Below, piece by piece: positions 8,966 through 18,522 of a DNA stretch of 64,000 nucleotides (within the stretch, counting starts at the first letter, position 1; every line of letters starts with the position of its first letter). The stretch is taken from NCBI RefSeq assembly GCF_000148725.1, contig NZ_GL476319.1, positions 334,024 through 398,023 of the forward strand, read 5' to 3'. Under the pieces are notes generated by a model, which saw nothing but the letters and a program-made list of their open reading frames with translations, was not told where the DNA came from and searched no databases. The stretch comes from Roseibium sp. TrichSKD4 (GTDB lineage: Bacteria; Pseudomonadota; Alphaproteobacteria; Rhizobiales; Stappiaceae). The position numbers and the translations under genes were made by a program.

Positions 8966-9679
8966 ATGAGCGGACGCGAGATTGCCCGTTTTGTTGTTCT
9001 CGCTGTCATCATTGGTGCCTGTGTGGCAGCTGGCCTTTATGCAGTTGCCAATTGGCCCACCCAACCGGAAGACTTCGACTTTGACGACACCGGCCCCCGT
9101 CTCGTCGCCTTGTCTGCCCTTGCCATCGTCTTTCTTGCCAGCCTTGTGTTTGGCCAGCCTAAAGTCCGCGACATACTGAAAGGCATCGTGTTTTGGGGTG
9201 GCCTCACCGCCGTTCTCGTCACGGGCTACACCTACCGGGCAGAACTGGTTCAAGGCGGGTACCGGGTTTTGGGAGCGCTGGCTCCGGGCCTAGCGGTTAC
9301 ACAGGAAGATGGAACAATCCTGATCGTGCGCGATGCCACCGGGCATTTTGTGCTGGATGGCAAGGTGAACGAGGCCCCGGTTCACTTCCTGCTCGACACA
9401 GGAGCATCTGCCGTTGTTCTGACCTATGAAGACGCGCGCAAGGCCGGTTTTCTGGACACTGAACTGGTCTTTAGAGTGCCCGTTTCTACCGCAAATGGCC
9501 GCGCTCTCGTCGCTCCGATCCGGATTTCGGAAATCCACGTCGGCGACGCCACCTTCCGCAACATCCGCGGCTTTGTCGCTCGCGAGGGCGCGCTGGAAAA
9601 CAGCCTCTTCGGCATGACCGCCCTCGACCGCCTGCAACGCTGGCACATCGAAGGCGACAAACTCGTCATGGTGCCTTGA
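8966..9679 (+). CDS. Membrane-anchored retropepsin-like aspartic protease (TIGR02281 family)
   Basis: A 237-residue protein. Hydrophobic segments at about 7-27, 48-65 and 75-92 anchor it to the membrane; the C-terminal domain (about 110-237) is a single clan-AA aspartic protease domain. The catalytic motif is FLLDTGASAVVLT (around residues 142-154), with the DTGAS triplet typical of retropepsins. The later GMTALDRLQRWHIEGDKLVM is the conserved end of the family. Such proteins act as dimers like viral proteases. The gene directly follows the DUF1289 gene. The biological substrate is not known. Confidence 0.85.
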   Translation: MSGREIARFVVLAVIIGACVAAGLYAVANWPTQPEDFDFDDTGPRLVALSALAIVFLASLVFGQPKVRDILKGIVFWGGLTAVLVTGYTYRAELVQGGYRVLGALAPGLAVTQEDGTILIVRDATGHFVLDGKVNEAPVHFLLDTGASAVVLTYEDARKAGFLDTELVFRVPVSTANGRALVAPIRISEIHVGDATFRNIRGFVAREGALENSLFGMTALDRLQRWHIEGDKLVMVP

Positions 9680-9715
9680 GGGCGCAGTTATGCCGTTCGC
9701 AACCGACATTCTGTG

Positions 9716-9912
9716 CCGCCCCGGACACTGATCCGGGGCCTTTGTCGCATTCAGATAGCAGATCCAACATCAATTCGGGGATGACCACCTTGGGCGCTGC
9801 CCACTCTATCCGTCATGCCATGACTTGATCATGGCATCCATTCCGTTCAAACTCAGATTGTTTCGTGGGCGGTAACATCACGGGGTGGATCACCGGATCA
9901 AGTCCGGTGATG
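9716..9912. repeat. Cluster of three intergenic palindromes
   Basis: Three hairpin-forming palindromes lie in the 313-base gap after the protease gene. They are GCCCCGGA/TCCGGGGC (9718-9739), ATGCCATGA/TCATGGCAT (9815-9837) and TCACCGGA/TCCGGTGA (9890-9910). The second, with flanks CGTC..ACTTGATC..CCA, and the third, with flanks GTGGA..TCAAG..TGACC, are opposite-orientation copies of the same element type. That type is widespread between genes in Alphaproteobacteria. They may also help terminate transcription from the left. No gene is seen in the gap. Confidence 0.75.
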
Positions 9913-9992
9913 ACCAATTCAGATTTGCGTTAATCTGGACGAATAGCTTCTCAACTCACAAAGCTTGCAACCGTTAATATTCGCGCGCGCCC

Positions 9993-10311
9993 CTAACCCA
10001 ACATCCCGAATAAAAACCGAGCAGCCACCACCAGCAAGAACACGCCGAAGAACACTTCCATCTTTCGGCGGGGCAAGGCGTGGGCAAATTTGACGCCGTA
10101 GGGGGCAGCGAAGGTGGTGACGGGGATGATCAGCAGAACGCCGAGAAGGTTGACGTAACCCGCGGAGAACGGCGGCAGGAAATCTGCACCCCACCCGGCC
10201 CAGATGAGGCCGATGGTTCCGGGAATGGAAATCATCAGTCCCGTGCCGGAGGAGGTCGTTACGGCCTGATGGATCGGGCGGCCGTAGAGCGTCATGAAAG
10301 TGTTGTTCATC
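9993..10311 (-). pseudogene. TauE/SafE family permease, 3' fragment
   Basis: The C-terminal part of a sulfite/sulfonate-exporter-type TauE/SafE membrane protein. It begins at MNNTFMTLYGRPIHQAVTTS, which in intact relatives follows the second glycine-rich repeat. It contains three hydrophobic segments and ends in LLVVAARFLFGMLG. The 5' part of the same gene lies beyond the IS66 element, at 12770-13206, in the same orientation. The fragment has no start of its own in a sensible context. Confidence 0.85.
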
Positions 10312-10339
10312 GTGACCGTCCGGCGAAGGCGCTCTGGCG
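10312..10339 (+). repeat. IS66 terminal inverted repeat, tnpC end
   Basis: The terminal inverted repeat at the tnpC side. It reads GTGACCGTCCGG, then a divergent 6-base core, then CGCTCTGGCG. It matches the opposite end at 19 of 28 positions. Confidence 0.75.
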
Positions 10340-10357
10340 CGACACCGATGCGGCCTG

Positions 10358-11884
10358 TTACGCTGCCTGAGCAGCGTAACGCCAGGGCAGAAGTTCGTCG
10401 AGGCGTGTGATTTTGTGGTCGGCGACTTGACCGAGGACCCAGGTCAGCCAGGCCTGAGGGTCAACACCGTTGAGCTTGGCCGTTTCGATCAGGGTATAAG
10501 CGATAGCCATGGCTTTGCCGCCGCCTTGGGAGCCTGAGAACATCCAATTTTTGCGTCCGATGGCGACGGGTTTAACGGCGCGCTCGGCGGTGTTGTTATC
10601 CAATTCCAGATGGCCGAGCTCAAGGTATGGGCGTGCTTTCGGCATTCGGCCCAAGGCATAGCGGATGGCCTGCGCGAGTGGTGACTTTCCCGAGATTTTG
10701 GGCAATTGCGTCTGCAACCATTCTTCCAAGGCGTCAAAGATCGGTTTTGCCCTAGCCTGCCGGATGGTAGCGCGGTCTTCGGGGGGCATGCCCCTGATCT
10801 CTTTCTCGATAGCGTAAAGCTCAGCAATCCGGCGGATGACTTCTTCGGCAATGGCGCTGCCCTGCGAGGAGAAGACATCCACGAACTTGCGTCGTACATG
10901 CGCCATGCAGGCCATCTCATCGGCTTTGTCGTCACCGAACACACCGTTGAACCCGGAATATCCATCCGCATGGACCCAGCCCTTGTATCCCGACAAATGA
11001 GCAACGGGATGCTCTCCTTTGCGATCCACCGTGAACTGATACCATGCACAGGGTGGCGATTGGCCAGACCAGGCACGCTCATCCCGCACATAGGTCCAGA
11101 CCCGCGCCGTTTTGGTCTTCTTGTTGCCGGGGGCCAGCATTTTGATGGGCGTATCGTCGGCAAAAAGCGCAGGTCCTTGCCGCACCATCCGTCCGATGGC
11201 ATCGGCAAGAGGTTCCAGCAGGGCCGTCGAGCGACCAACCCAGTCGGCCATGGTCGAGCGGTCCAGATCGACGCCTTCACGGGCAAAGATCTGGCTCAGG
11301 CGATAGAGGGGTAAATGATCGGCATATTTGCTTACCAGAACATGGGCCAACAATCCCGGTCCGGGCCGCCCACGCTCAATGGGGCGCGATGGCAGCGGCG
11401 CTTGCACAATCGCCTCGCACCATGAACAGGCTTTGCGGGGCCGGATGATCCGCTTCACCTTGAAGCGTCCCGGCACGTATTCCAACTCTTCGGTGACATC
11501 CTCACCCAGGGTGCGCAAGTTGCCACCACAACGACCGCATTCATCACCGGGAGAGAGCTCCTCGTCTTCCCGATCCAGATGATCCGGCAAGGGCTTGCGG
11601 CTGTGTTTGCGCTTCGGCTTTGGATCAACTCCCTCCTGCGACGGGGCGGGCTGTTTTGCCTGGTCTTCAGCGGCCTCAACAATCTCGGCGTCCTCGAGCA
11701 GATCGAGATTGAGCTGATCCAGACCCTCAGACTTGGAGCCGAACCGATGCCGATTGGCCCCGTGCAACTGGTGTTGAAGCTGCTCGACCTTGAGGCTCAG
11801 AGCCTTGACCTCGTCGGCCAGAAGGCGGTTCACCGCCCTCAATTCGGCGGGGTCCTCCGGGGTGATATCAAGGTCCTTCAGCAT
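10358..11884 (-). CDS. tnpC: IS66 family DDE transposase
   Basis: A 508-residue transposase, full length for the family. The N-terminal coiled-coil/leucine-rich region ([20 protein letters not shown]) is followed by the RFGSKSEGL motif and a zinc-binding segment, CGRCGG...CSWCEA. The catalytic core contains FADDTPIKM (first Asp), HADGYSGF (second Asp) and [14 protein letters not shown] (Glu), and ends with an IS66 C-terminal domain ([22 protein letters not shown]). No internal stop or frameshift is seen. It acts together with TnpA and TnpB, encoded just upstream. Confidence 0.96.
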   Translation of the reverse strand: MLKDLDITPEDPAELRAVNRLLADEVKALSLKVEQLQHQLHGANRHRFGSKSEGLDQLNLDLLEDAEIVEAAEDQAKQPAPSQEGVDPKPKRKHSRKPLPDHLDREDEELSPGDECGRCGGNLRTLGEDVTEELEYVPGRFKVKRIIRPRKACSWCEAIVQAPLPSRPIERGRPGPGLLAHVLVSKYADHLPLYRLSQIFAREGVDLDRSTMADWVGRSTALLEPLADAIGRMVRQGPALFADDTPIKMLAPGNKKTKTARVWTYVRDERAWSGQSPPCAWYQFTVDRKGEHPVAHLSGYKGWVHADGYSGFNGVFGDDKADEMACMAHVRRKFVDVFSSQGSAIAEEVIRRIAELYAIEKEIRGMPPEDRATIRQARAKPIFDALEEWLQTQLPKISGKSPLAQAIRYALGRMPKARPYLELGHLELDNNTAERAVKPVAIGRKNWMFSGSQGGGKAMAIAYTLIETAKLNGVDPQAWLTWVLGQVADHKITRLDELLPWRYAAQAA

Positions 11885-11953
11885 CTTCGATCTTATATCA
11901 GATCAAGGGCGTAAGTTGAATCCCGAGAGGCGCGCAAACGCCAATATATTGGC

Positions 11954-12301
11954 CTATCCGACGCTCAGGGGCCGCCATGTTTTTTGCGGCATCCGCCAGT
12001 CTATGCCTTCAAGCAACATCGACAATTGCGCGGGCGTCACGCTGACCTTACCGTCCTTCGCAGCAGGCCAAACAAACCGGCCCTTCTCAAGGCGCTTGCT
12101 GAACAGGCATGCGCCCTGTCGATCCCACCAGATGATCTTCAGCAGATCACCGCGCCGTCCCCGGAACACAAACAGATGTCCAGAATAGGGATCAAGCTCC
12201 AGAACCTTCTCCGCCTGAGCCGCCAAAGTGTTGAACCCGCGCCGCATGTCCGTCACCCCGGCAGCCAGCCAAACCCGCGCGTTGGACGGCACGGGGATCA
12301 C
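11954..12301 (-). CDS. tnpB: IS66 accessory protein TnpB
   Basis: A 115-residue protein of the IS66 Orf2-like family. It shows the diagnostic series [36 protein letters not shown] and [19 protein letters not shown]. It is required for transposition in characterised relatives, but its exact role is unclear. Its start overlaps the tnpA stop by 4 bases (ATGA), which indicates translational coupling; tnpC follows after 69 bases. Confidence 0.95.
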   Translation of the reverse strand: MIPVPSNARVWLAAGVTDMRRGFNTLAAQAEKVLELDPYSGHLFVFRGRRGDLLKIIWWDRQGACLFSKRLEKGRFVWPAAKDGKVSVTPAQLSMLLEGIDWRMPQKTWRPLSVG

Positions 12302-12705
12302 GGCATTAGACCTTCAACCAAAGCCAGCACCGTCGGCAGCGCCGTCGTCCCTTCCACCAATACCCGCCGCCCGTCCGACAGCGTGATATCAACCCGCTGA
12401 GCCGACAACGGCATATCCGAGGCAAGCGCCGCGATCTGGTGGCCTGGTGCGGCCTGCGGGCCCTCTATCTCCACTGGTAGAAACGCCGCTCCATCAAGGA
12501 CGCAATCGCTGTCTTCTGGCGCAAACCGCTCATCACGCAGCCAGTTGTGGATCAGGTTCGCATTCATCGCAGAGCGGCGCGCAACCTGCGCAACCGAAAC
12601 CCCCGGCACTCTGGCCTGCAAACAGATCGACCGCTTCTCGTCATCCGACCAAAACCGCTTCTTGCTGCCCTTCTTCGTACCCAAAATGTGCCTCACAATG
12701 TCCAT
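12298..12705 (-). CDS. tnpA: IS66 accessory protein TnpA (HTH)
   Basis: A 135-residue protein with an N-terminal helix-turn-helix of the IS66/IS3 OrfA type ([12 protein letters not shown]...[19 protein letters not shown]). It is the first gene of the insertion sequence, and its ATG lies about 60 bases inside the right end of the element. It probably binds the element ends. The C-terminal half ([19 protein letters not shown]) is typical of TnpA from IS66 elements of Rhizobiales. Confidence 0.93.
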   Translation of the reverse strand: MDIVRHILGTKKGSKKRFWSDDEKRSICLQARVPGVSVAQVARRSAMNANLIHNWLRDERFAPEDSDCVLDGAAFLPVEIEGPQAAPGHQIAALASDMPLSAQRVDITLSDGRRVLVEGTTALPTVLALVEGLMP

Positions 12706-12741
12706 TAACGAAAATGGACATTATCACCCCACTGCGCTCCC

Positions 12742-12769
12742 CGTCAGAGCGGGAATACCGAACGCTCAC
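12742..12769 (-). repeat. IS66 terminal inverted repeat, tnpA end
   Basis: Read inward on the minus strand this is GTGAGCGTTCGG, then a divergent core, then CGCTCTGACG. It is the partner of the repeat at 10312-10339. It lies next to codons of the broken TauE/SafE gene (…NPIRSFC). Confidence 0.75.
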
Positions 12770-13206
12770 GCAGAAGCTGCGGATCGGGTTGCCCGGAATA
12801 TCACTGCCCAGCCGCCAATGCGGCTGGTCGAACAGCATGCGCAGGCCGAGAACCAGTGCAATCACGCCAAAAATGCCCTTCAGCCCCGCCCCCGACACAG
12901 AGGCCGCCACCAGCGAAGCTGCCAGAACGCCAAGCGGCAGCGGGATCAGCCAGCTTTTCAGCAAAGACAAATCCGCCGCGCCTTTTTCTTATGCGCCAGA
13001 AATGAGCGGGTGGATGTCGGAATGATAATAGCCAAAGAGGTGGCAACGGAAATGTGCATCCGCACGCTCTCATCCACCTGCAAGAATGTGAGGAACTGGT
13101 AGAGCACGGGCACCAGAACCGCGCCCCCACCAATGCCGAACAGACCGGCAGCCAGAAGCGCGGCGCCCAGCCAAAGGGCCTCAAGGGAGAAAATGGCGGT
13201 TTCCAT
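12770..13206 (-). pseudogene. TauE/SafE family permease, 5' fragment with frameshift
   Basis: The N-terminal part of a TauE/SafE permease. It starts METAIFSLEALWLGAALLAA, contains the FGIGGGAVLVPVLY repeat, and runs open to SFLAHKKKARR near 12970. The protein then continues in another frame as LSLLKSWLIPLPLGVL...QPHWRLGSDIPGNPIRSF up to the IS66 end. Adding one G to the GG at the AAAAAGGCGCGG site restores KKKGAADLSLLKSW, so one base is missing. About 15-17 codons expected before MNNTFMTLYG are absent at the IS junction. The gene follows dusA by 38 bases and was probably co-transcribed with it. Confidence 0.85.
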
Positions 13207-13244
13207 TATGGTTGATTCCGGGATGTGACAGGAGGAGCAGCGGA

Positions 13245-14306
13245 TCAGGCCGCGTCATCGGCCCTGCTGCTCTGACCCGTGTTATCATCTTCAAACGCGT
13301 CCCGCACCCGATTTGGGGCGGAGACCGCTTCAAGCGCCTTTTGCACGACCTCAATCCCCGCCTCAGGCTTGATCGCCTCAACAGTCAGGATGCGCCGCCA
13401 CGCCTTTGCCCCGGGCCGTCCATGGAAAAGGCCCAACATATGCCGCGTCATGTGCGGCAGACGCACACCGCGCGCCAGACCGTCCTCGATATAGGGGATG
13501 TATTTTCCGACCGCCTGCCAGGGAGACACGTCTTCCACGTCCTCACCGTAAAGCCGCCGGTCGACCTCGCCCATCAGGCCGGGATTGTGATAGGCCGCGC
13601 GGCCCAGCATCACGCCGTCCAGCGTGTCCAGAAACGGTTCGGCCTGATCAAGGTCAGCCAACCCGCCATTTAGGCCAATAAATTTCTCAGGAAACCGCGC
13701 TTTCAGCCGCAGAACCCGATCATAATCGAGAGGCGGCACGTCCCGGTTCTGCTTGGGCGACAGCCCCTGAAGCCACGCCTTGCGGGCATGCACCCACAGT
13801 GCATCGCTGCCGGCAGCAAACACCTTGTCCGCCACCGCATCCAACGCCTCTTCCGGGTCCTGATCATCCACGCCAATGCGGCATTTGACCGTGACGGGAA
13901 TGGAAACGGCCGCCTTCATCGCGGCAACACACTCGGCAACAAGGTCCGGCTCGCGCATCAAGCACGCTCCAAAACTGCCCGATTGAACGCGGTCCGATGG
14001 GCAGCCGACGTTGATGTTGACCTCGTCATAGCCCCAGTCCTCGACAATCTTCGCCGAAGTCGCCATATCTGCAGGATCAGACCCGCCAAGCTGGCAGGCA
14101 ATCGGGTGCTCCAGATCGGAAAACCCGAGCAGCTTCTCCCGGTCGCCATGGATCACCGCGCCCGTCGTCACCATCTCGGTATAAAGCAGCGCACGCGACG
14201 ACAACTGCCGGTGAAATGCGCGGCAGTTTCGATCCGTCCACTCCATCATGGGTGCCACGGCAAAGCGCGGTTGATGGTCGGAATAAAGGCGAGACATCTT
14301 GGTCAT
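13245..14306 (-). CDS. dusA: tRNA-dihydrouridine(20/20a) synthase DusA
   Basis: A flavoprotein that reduces uridine to dihydrouridine in the tRNA D-loop. The protein has 353 residues in a TIM-barrel fold. Signature segments are VAPMMEWTDRNCRAFHRQL at the N-terminus, ACQLGGSDP, and NINVGCPSDRVQSGSFGACLM, which contains the catalytic Cys. The VTVKCRIGVDD segment and VHARKAWLQGLSPKQNR provide FMN contacts. The long N-terminal match and the QGLSPKQNR block point to the DusA subgroup. A C-terminal acidic tail extends past the usual end. The broken TauE/SafE gene lies downstream on the same strand. Confidence 0.94.
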   Translation of the reverse strand: MTKMSRLYSDHQPRFAVAPMMEWTDRNCRAFHRQLSSRALLYTEMVTTGAVIHGDREKLLGFSDLEHPIACQLGGSDPADMATSAKIVEDWGYDEVNINVGCPSDRVQSGSFGACLMREPDLVAECVAAMKAAVSIPVTVKCRIGVDDQDPEEALDAVADKVFAAGSDALWVHARKAWLQGLSPKQNRDVPPLDYDRVLRLKARFPEKFIGLNGGLADLDQAEPFLDTLDGVMLGRAAYHNPGLMGEVDRRLYGEDVEDVSPWQAVGKYIPYIEDGLARGVRLPHMTRHMLGLFHGRPGAKAWRRILTVEAIKPEAGIEVVQKALEAVSAPNRVRDAFEDDNTGQSSRADDAA

Positions 14307-14408
14307 GCCCGCCTCATATCATTCTCGGCGCCATGAGGCAAAGCAGGTGTTTTTGTCGCGATACTAATGAGCTAAATCAATATCAAAAACGATTTGCAAG
14401 TTCCAAAG

Positions 14409-15008
14409 TCACGGCATTTCCAAATTTGACAGTTTTTCAAGATTTTGCCGCAACTCCGCCTTTTGATCCTCAGAAAGATGTCTAAATCCCCATCCGGCCT
14501 GCAATATGTCATTTACAATGCGAGCCACCAACTTGGCAATTTCAAGCGTGCCGGAAATCTCAATAGCCCATCCGGTTGGCGAAAAATGTACAAACTGATT
14601 TCGGATTTCATCATGTAGTTTTGTCAAACGAGAAAGTTCATGATCACTCAGCGTGATCTCATTTGGGTAAGTGCTACCACCACAGCTATTGGGTTTTCGG
14701 ATCTTTTTGAGTAAATCCGGAAGCGACATAAGATACGTTTGGGGCGGATCTATTTTTTCATTGACCCTAGATGCTTCAAAGTATTCCAACCATTTCTTTT
14801 CATTTTTCTTAGTCACAGCACCTATTGGCTGCGCTGTAGTGGTTAAATGGCAAACGCACGCTCCCTGCAATGCTGAGTGCAGCGCAAGAATCAGCCATTT
14901 CCATATTTGCTCATCCTCATTCAATAATGTTGCAAAAGCCAAAGCGTGACGGATCGAGTGAGCCGCATCTTCAGCCTCAGTCACTCTCACCCATTTTCCT
15001 TCATTCAC
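14409..15008 (-). CDS. Unknown protein with a HEPN-like motif
   Basis: A helical protein of about 199 residues. I chose the GTG at 15008 because AGGAG lies 7 bases upstream; a TTG at 15062 would add 18 residues. The first half (AAHSIRHALAFATLLNEDEQIWKWLILALHSALQ) resembles HEPN-type helical bundles. The segment LHDEIRNQFVHFSPTGW contains RNQFVH, which fits the R-x4-H motif of HEPN domains. The base composition is lower in GC than its neighbours, consistent with an acquired gene. No antitoxin-like partner is adjacent. The function is unknown and the HEPN link is tentative. Confidence 0.6.
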   Translation of the reverse strand: MNEGKWVRVTEAEDAAHSIRHALAFATLLNEDEQIWKWLILALHSALQGACVCHLTTTAQPIGAVTKKNEKKWLEYFEASRVNEKIDPPQTYLMSLPDLLKKIRKPNSCGGSTYPNEITLSDHELSRLTKLHDEIRNQFVHFSPTGWAIEISGTLEIAKLVARIVNDILQAGWGFRHLSEDQKAELRQNLEKLSNLEMP

Positions 15009-15083
15009 CTTTTTATCTCCTAGACAGCTAAGCTGATATCGAAATTGCGCGGAAGAGGACAAACAGTATCCGTTTTTGGCCCC

Positions 15084-16304
15084 TCAAGCCGATGTCATCG
15101 CGCTTTCGAGATCCGCGATCAGGTCGTCGACATGCTCGATCCCCACGGAGAGGCGCAGGAGGTTGTCGGTGACACCCAACATTTGGCGCCGCTCCGGCGG
15201 CAAGATGGCGTGAGTCATGTTGGCCGGATGCTGCACAAGGCTTTCCACCCCACCAAGGCTGACGGCAAAGGCGAACAGTCTGAGAGATTGAGCGATCTTT
15301 TCCGCCCGCGCCTGTCCGCCCGTGACTTCCATGGAAATCATCGCGCCAAAACCCTTCATCTGGCGTTTCGCAACTTCATGCCCCGGATGGGAGGAAAGGC
15401 CCGGATAGATCAGCTTGGCGATGCCGAGACGCTCGACGTTTTCATCGAGATAGACAGCAATTTTCTCGGCATTCTGGTTATGCCGTTCCATGCGAATGGG
15501 GAGGGTTTTCAGCGACCGAAGCAAGGTTGAACAGGCAATCGGATCCATGACCGCGCCGGTAGCATTTTGCAGAAAGCGGATCTTCTTCACGATCTCTGGA
15601 TCGCAATTCGTTGACACAGCGACTACACCGGCAATCAGGTCCGAATGTCCGTTCAGGAACTTGGTAGCAGAGTGCATGACAATGTCGACGCCCTGCTCCA
15701 GCGGGCGCTGGCAATAGGGCGAGCAAAAAGTGTTGTCGCAGACGCTCAAGGCCCCGACGCGCTTTGCCTCTTCCACCACGAAGACGATATCGACGATCTC
15801 CAGCAGCGGATTGGACGGCGTTTCAAACCAAAGCATGGCCGTATCCGGACGAATAGCCGCCCTCACCGCCTCCTTGTCGGAGAAATTCACGAAGGTAATA
15901 TCAAGCCCGGCAGACTTGCTGCGCACCATCTCCAAAAGGCGGTAGATGCCGCCATAGACATCGTGATGCGCCACGACATGCGCGCCCGACTCCAGGAGCT
16001 CCAAAATAGTAGAGGCAGCGGAGAGACCTGACGGACACGCAATCGCCGTCTCAGCCCCTTCTAAGTCAGCCAGACAGGCTTCCAGAATCAGACGGGTCGG
16101 ATTACCGGAGCGCGAGTAGATAAAACCGCGATTATCGCCAATGCCACCTTGCACAAAGGTGCTGGATGTATAGATCGGGGTGACCACCGCGCCGGTCTGC
16201 GGGTCGGGTTCTTGTCCGGCATGAATGGCGCGGGTTTCAAAGGCGTCCTGATTGCTGGTGCGGCGTGTCAATGGATTGGTCCCCAAACTAAAAATCACTG
16301 TCAA
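15084..16304 (-). CDS. Cystathionine gamma-synthase/lyase family PLP enzyme
   Basis: A 406-residue fold-type I PLP enzyme of the Cys/Met metabolism family. The motifs are SGNPTRLILEACLADLEGAE, the substrate/cofactor segment YGGIYRL, SVCDNTFCSPYCQRPLEQG and the Schiff-base lysine in VMHSATKFLNGHSD. The C-terminal SLGGVESLVQHPANMTHA and LLRLSVGIEHVDDLI blocks are characteristic. Sequence alone does not separate cystathionine gamma-lyase, gamma-synthase and related activities. It stands alone, with no adjacent Met or Cys pathway genes. Its stop lies 75 bases upstream of the start of the HEPN-like gene. Confidence 0.88.
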   Translation of the reverse strand: MTVIFSLGTNPLTRRTSNQDAFETRAIHAGQEPDPQTGAVVTPIYTSSTFVQGGIGDNRGFIYSRSGNPTRLILEACLADLEGAETAIACPSGLSAASTILELLESGAHVVAHHDVYGGIYRLLEMVRSKSAGLDITFVNFSDKEAVRAAIRPDTAMLWFETPSNPLLEIVDIVFVVEEAKRVGALSVCDNTFCSPYCQRPLEQGVDIVMHSATKFLNGHSDLIAGVVAVSTNCDPEIVKKIRFLQNATGAVMDPIACSTLLRSLKTLPIRMERHNQNAEKIAVYLDENVERLGIAKLIYPGLSSHPGHEVAKRQMKGFGAMISMEVTGGQARAEKIAQSLRLFAFAVSLGGVESLVQHPANMTHAILPPERRQMLGVTDNLLRLSVGIEHVDDLIADLESAMTSA

Positions 16305-16365
16305 AACTGCTTAGATCATAGTTGCAGACGAGGGACAATGAGCGCCAGTCAGAGGCTTTAAACAA

Positions 16366-16402
16366 AGAAAAAGGGTGGCTGCGCTCCCCGCAACCGCCCT
16401 GC
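16366..16402 (-). terminator. Terminator of the chemoreceptor gene
   Basis: On the minus strand GGGCGGTTGCG and CGCAGCCACCC form a stem with one mismatch and one G-U pair around GGGAG, followed by TTTTTCTTTG. It begins about 20 bases after the chemoreceptor stop codon. Confidence 0.7.
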
Positions 16403-16422
16403 CCCTTCGTCTTGGAAGTGTA

Positions 16423-18522
16423 TTACGCTGCCTGGACTTCTGTTAGGAATGTGTCCACCATTCCGCTCAGCGAAGATGCCTTTTCAGACAGCTCGCTTGC
16501 AGAGGCAAGCATGGCTTCAGCAGCAACACCTGTGCGTTCTGCACCGGCATTCATTTCTTCCATGCTCTTGCTGACAAGGTCCGTGCCAGAGGCAGCATGG
16601 TTGATGCTTTGCGCAATTTCGTGGGTTGCCGCGTTTTGCTCTTCCACCGCACCTGCAATCGCTGTTGCGATTTCAGCAACGATTTCAATTTCCTTCGCGA
16701 TCTCCTCAATAGAGCCCATGGTCGCGTTGGTTTCTTCTTGAACCGCGCTAATCTGGCTGGCGATATCCTCTGTCGCCTTTGCAGTCTGGTTGGCCAGGCT
16801 TTTCACTTCGGAGGCAACAACGGCAAAGCCTTTTCCGGCCTCCCCAGCGCGTGCGGCCTCAATCGTCGCATTCAAGGCCAGAAGGTTGGTCTGCTCGGCA
16901 ATGCCGGTGATCAAGTTCAGGACTTCACCAATATCCGCCACCTTGCGGGTCAGAGCTTGCATATGCTCGCGGCTGGCTTTGGTCACCTCAAAGGCATGAG
17001 CTGTCTTGTTGCTCTGCTCATTGACCTGGCCGCTGATCTCTTGAATGGAAGCACCAAGCTCTTCTGCAGCAGAGGCAACAGTCTGAACATTACCAGAAGC
17101 TTCAACAGCAGAGGACATTGCCCCGCTTGGCTGCGACTTGGAATGGTCGGCAGTGTTGGTCAAATCGCTAGCAGTGTTGTGCATATTCGCGGCAGAGTCG
17201 GACACTTCGTTGACAATCCCACCCACACCTTGCTGGAAGTCATTGGCGAGGCGCTCCATCATCTGGCGCTTTTCTTCGCGAGACCGTTCTTCTGAAAGAC
17301 GAGTATTCTCCTGCAGCTCCGCTACCTCCTGAGCGTTCTTCCGGAAGACACCCACGCAGCGAACCATATCGCCAATTTTATCGGTCCGTTTTTCGCCTGT
17401 CAGCTGAATATCCAGATCCCCTTCAGAAAGGCGCGTCATGCCGTTTTGCAAGGACTGAAGCGGACGTGTCACAAACTTGCGAACGATAAACAGGGTGACC
17501 GCCCCCATGGCAACAGCCACACCAAGCAGCACCCAGACAAGTGTGTTGACGAAGCCGATTTCTGACACCAGCTCGGTCAGCGCTTTTTGCTCAGCTGCGA
17601 TTGCTGTTGCTGCCAGGTCGTCAAGCTTGTCTTCCAGCGGAGAGAATACTTCATGCTCCAATCCGTCAATTGCCCCCAGAGCCTGCACCTTCTTGGAAGG
17701 GTCATAAGCGGCGAACAGCTCTTTGCCACCCGCGAACAGAACCTCAAAGTCAGCCTGAATTTTGTCCAATTTCTTGGTTTCGTCCGGTTTTGCTTCCAAG
17801 GGACGAATTTTAGCCATGTATTCACTAAAGGATGCAGCATCCTCCAAAAAGCCATTCGCAGCTAACCTGTTACCGGCCATGTAAGCATTTAGGGCTGACA
17901 CCATATCGCCCGCCTCATCAACCATTTCCAGGTAGTACTGAACACCGGGCAGGTCGTCTTCAAACATTTCCTGCAAAGTCTCCGTCTCTTGGGCCCCTTT
18001 GATCTCGGCTTCTTTCATTTCATTCAGCAGATCTTCCATGGTTTCACCGACCGCAGTCAGATCTGCAACCGTCATGGCAGAGTCAACTTCGATGTCCGGG
18101 TTGTAGGTATCAAAGACCTTGGTTTCGACGGCAGACGTATAGCGCTCAAATTCCTGCCGGATCTCGACTGCTGATTGGTCTTCTTTGCCGACAACCTGAG
18201 TGTATTCCTTTAGAAAAGCGTCAAATTCTGCCTTATTGGTGTGGAAGCCCCCTACCTCGTCGGATTCAGCACTGACGTACTCCAATACGTTGGAGTTCAT
18301 ATCTCCAAGCTCATCAATGAGTGACAGGGTCAAAGTCGCCTTGGGAACTTCATAGTTTTTCACAGTGATCGCATTTGCACTTGCGTTTTCACCGCTTTGC
18401 TGAACCGCAATCGACACGGCGCCTATCATCACGACCAATCCCGCAACGGGTAGAATTATCTTTGCACCTACCGACAGCTTTATTCGAAACATCCCACTTG
18501 CCCTGTTTATTAGGTCAAACAC
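16423..18522 (-). CDS. Methyl-accepting chemotaxis protein
   Basis: A 699-residue transmembrane chemoreceptor. A first membrane helix lies at about 18-38. A long helical, acidic periplasmic sensor domain (about 40-325) follows, then a second helix ([23 protein letters not shown], about 326-348) and a HAMP domain with [19 protein letters not shown]. The cytoplasmic signalling domain has the highly conserved hairpin tip in [15 protein letters not shown] and [19 protein letters not shown]. It contacts CheA/CheW. There is no CheR/CheB tethering pentapeptide at the C-terminus (it ends FLTEVQAA). The ligand is unknown. The start is followed by a short basic stretch, as expected. Confidence 0.95.
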   Translation of the reverse strand: MFDLINRASGMFRIKLSVGAKIILPVAGLVVMIGAVSIAVQQSGENASANAITVKNYEVPKATLTLSLIDELGDMNSNVLEYVSAESDEVGGFHTNKAEFDAFLKEYTQVVGKEDQSAVEIRQEFERYTSAVETKVFDTYNPDIEVDSAMTVADLTAVGETMEDLLNEMKEAEIKGAQETETLQEMFEDDLPGVQYYLEMVDEAGDMVSALNAYMAGNRLAANGFLEDAASFSEYMAKIRPLEAKPDETKKLDKIQADFEVLFAGGKELFAAYDPSKKVQALGAIDGLEHEVFSPLEDKLDDLAATAIAAEQKALTELVSEIGFVNTLVWVLLGVAVAMGAVTLFIVRKFVTRPLQSLQNGMTRLSEGDLDIQLTGEKRTDKIGDMVRCVGVFRKNAQEVAELQENTRLSEERSREEKRQMMERLANDFQQGVGGIVNEVSDSAANMHNTASDLTNTADHSKSQPSGAMSSAVEASGNVQTVASAAEELGASIQEISGQVNEQSNKTAHAFEVTKASREHMQALTRKVADIGEVLNLITGIAEQTNLLALNATIEAARAGEAGKGFAVVASEVKSLANQTAKATEDIASQISAVQEETNATMGSIEEIAKEIEIVAEIATAIAGAVEEQNAATHEIAQSINHAASGTDLVSKSMEEMNAGAERTGVAAEAMLASASELSEKASSLSGMVDTFLTEVQAA

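Larger units (their letters stand above)
10312..12769 (-). mobile_element. IS66-family insertion sequence, complete, 2458 bp
   Basis: A complete IS66-type element with tnpA, tnpB and tnpC in the canonical order on the minus strand. I defined the ends by imperfect terminal inverted repeats: GTGACCGTCCGG...GCTCTGGCG reading in from 10312, and GTGAGCGTTCGG...GCTCTGACG reading in from 12769. These agree at 19 of 28 positions. The flanking octamers (TGTTCATC at 10304-10311 and GCAGAAGC at 12770-12777) do not match, so there is no target-site duplication. All three frames are open, so the element may still be mobile. It interrupts a TauE/SafE gene. Confidence 0.88.

Noticed and set aside
14409-15008. 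Reading the HEPN-like gene as part of a toxin-antitoxin pair
   Set aside because: No MNT/nucleotidyltransferase-like or other antitoxin partner is adjacent; the flanking genes are dusA and a PLP enzyme.
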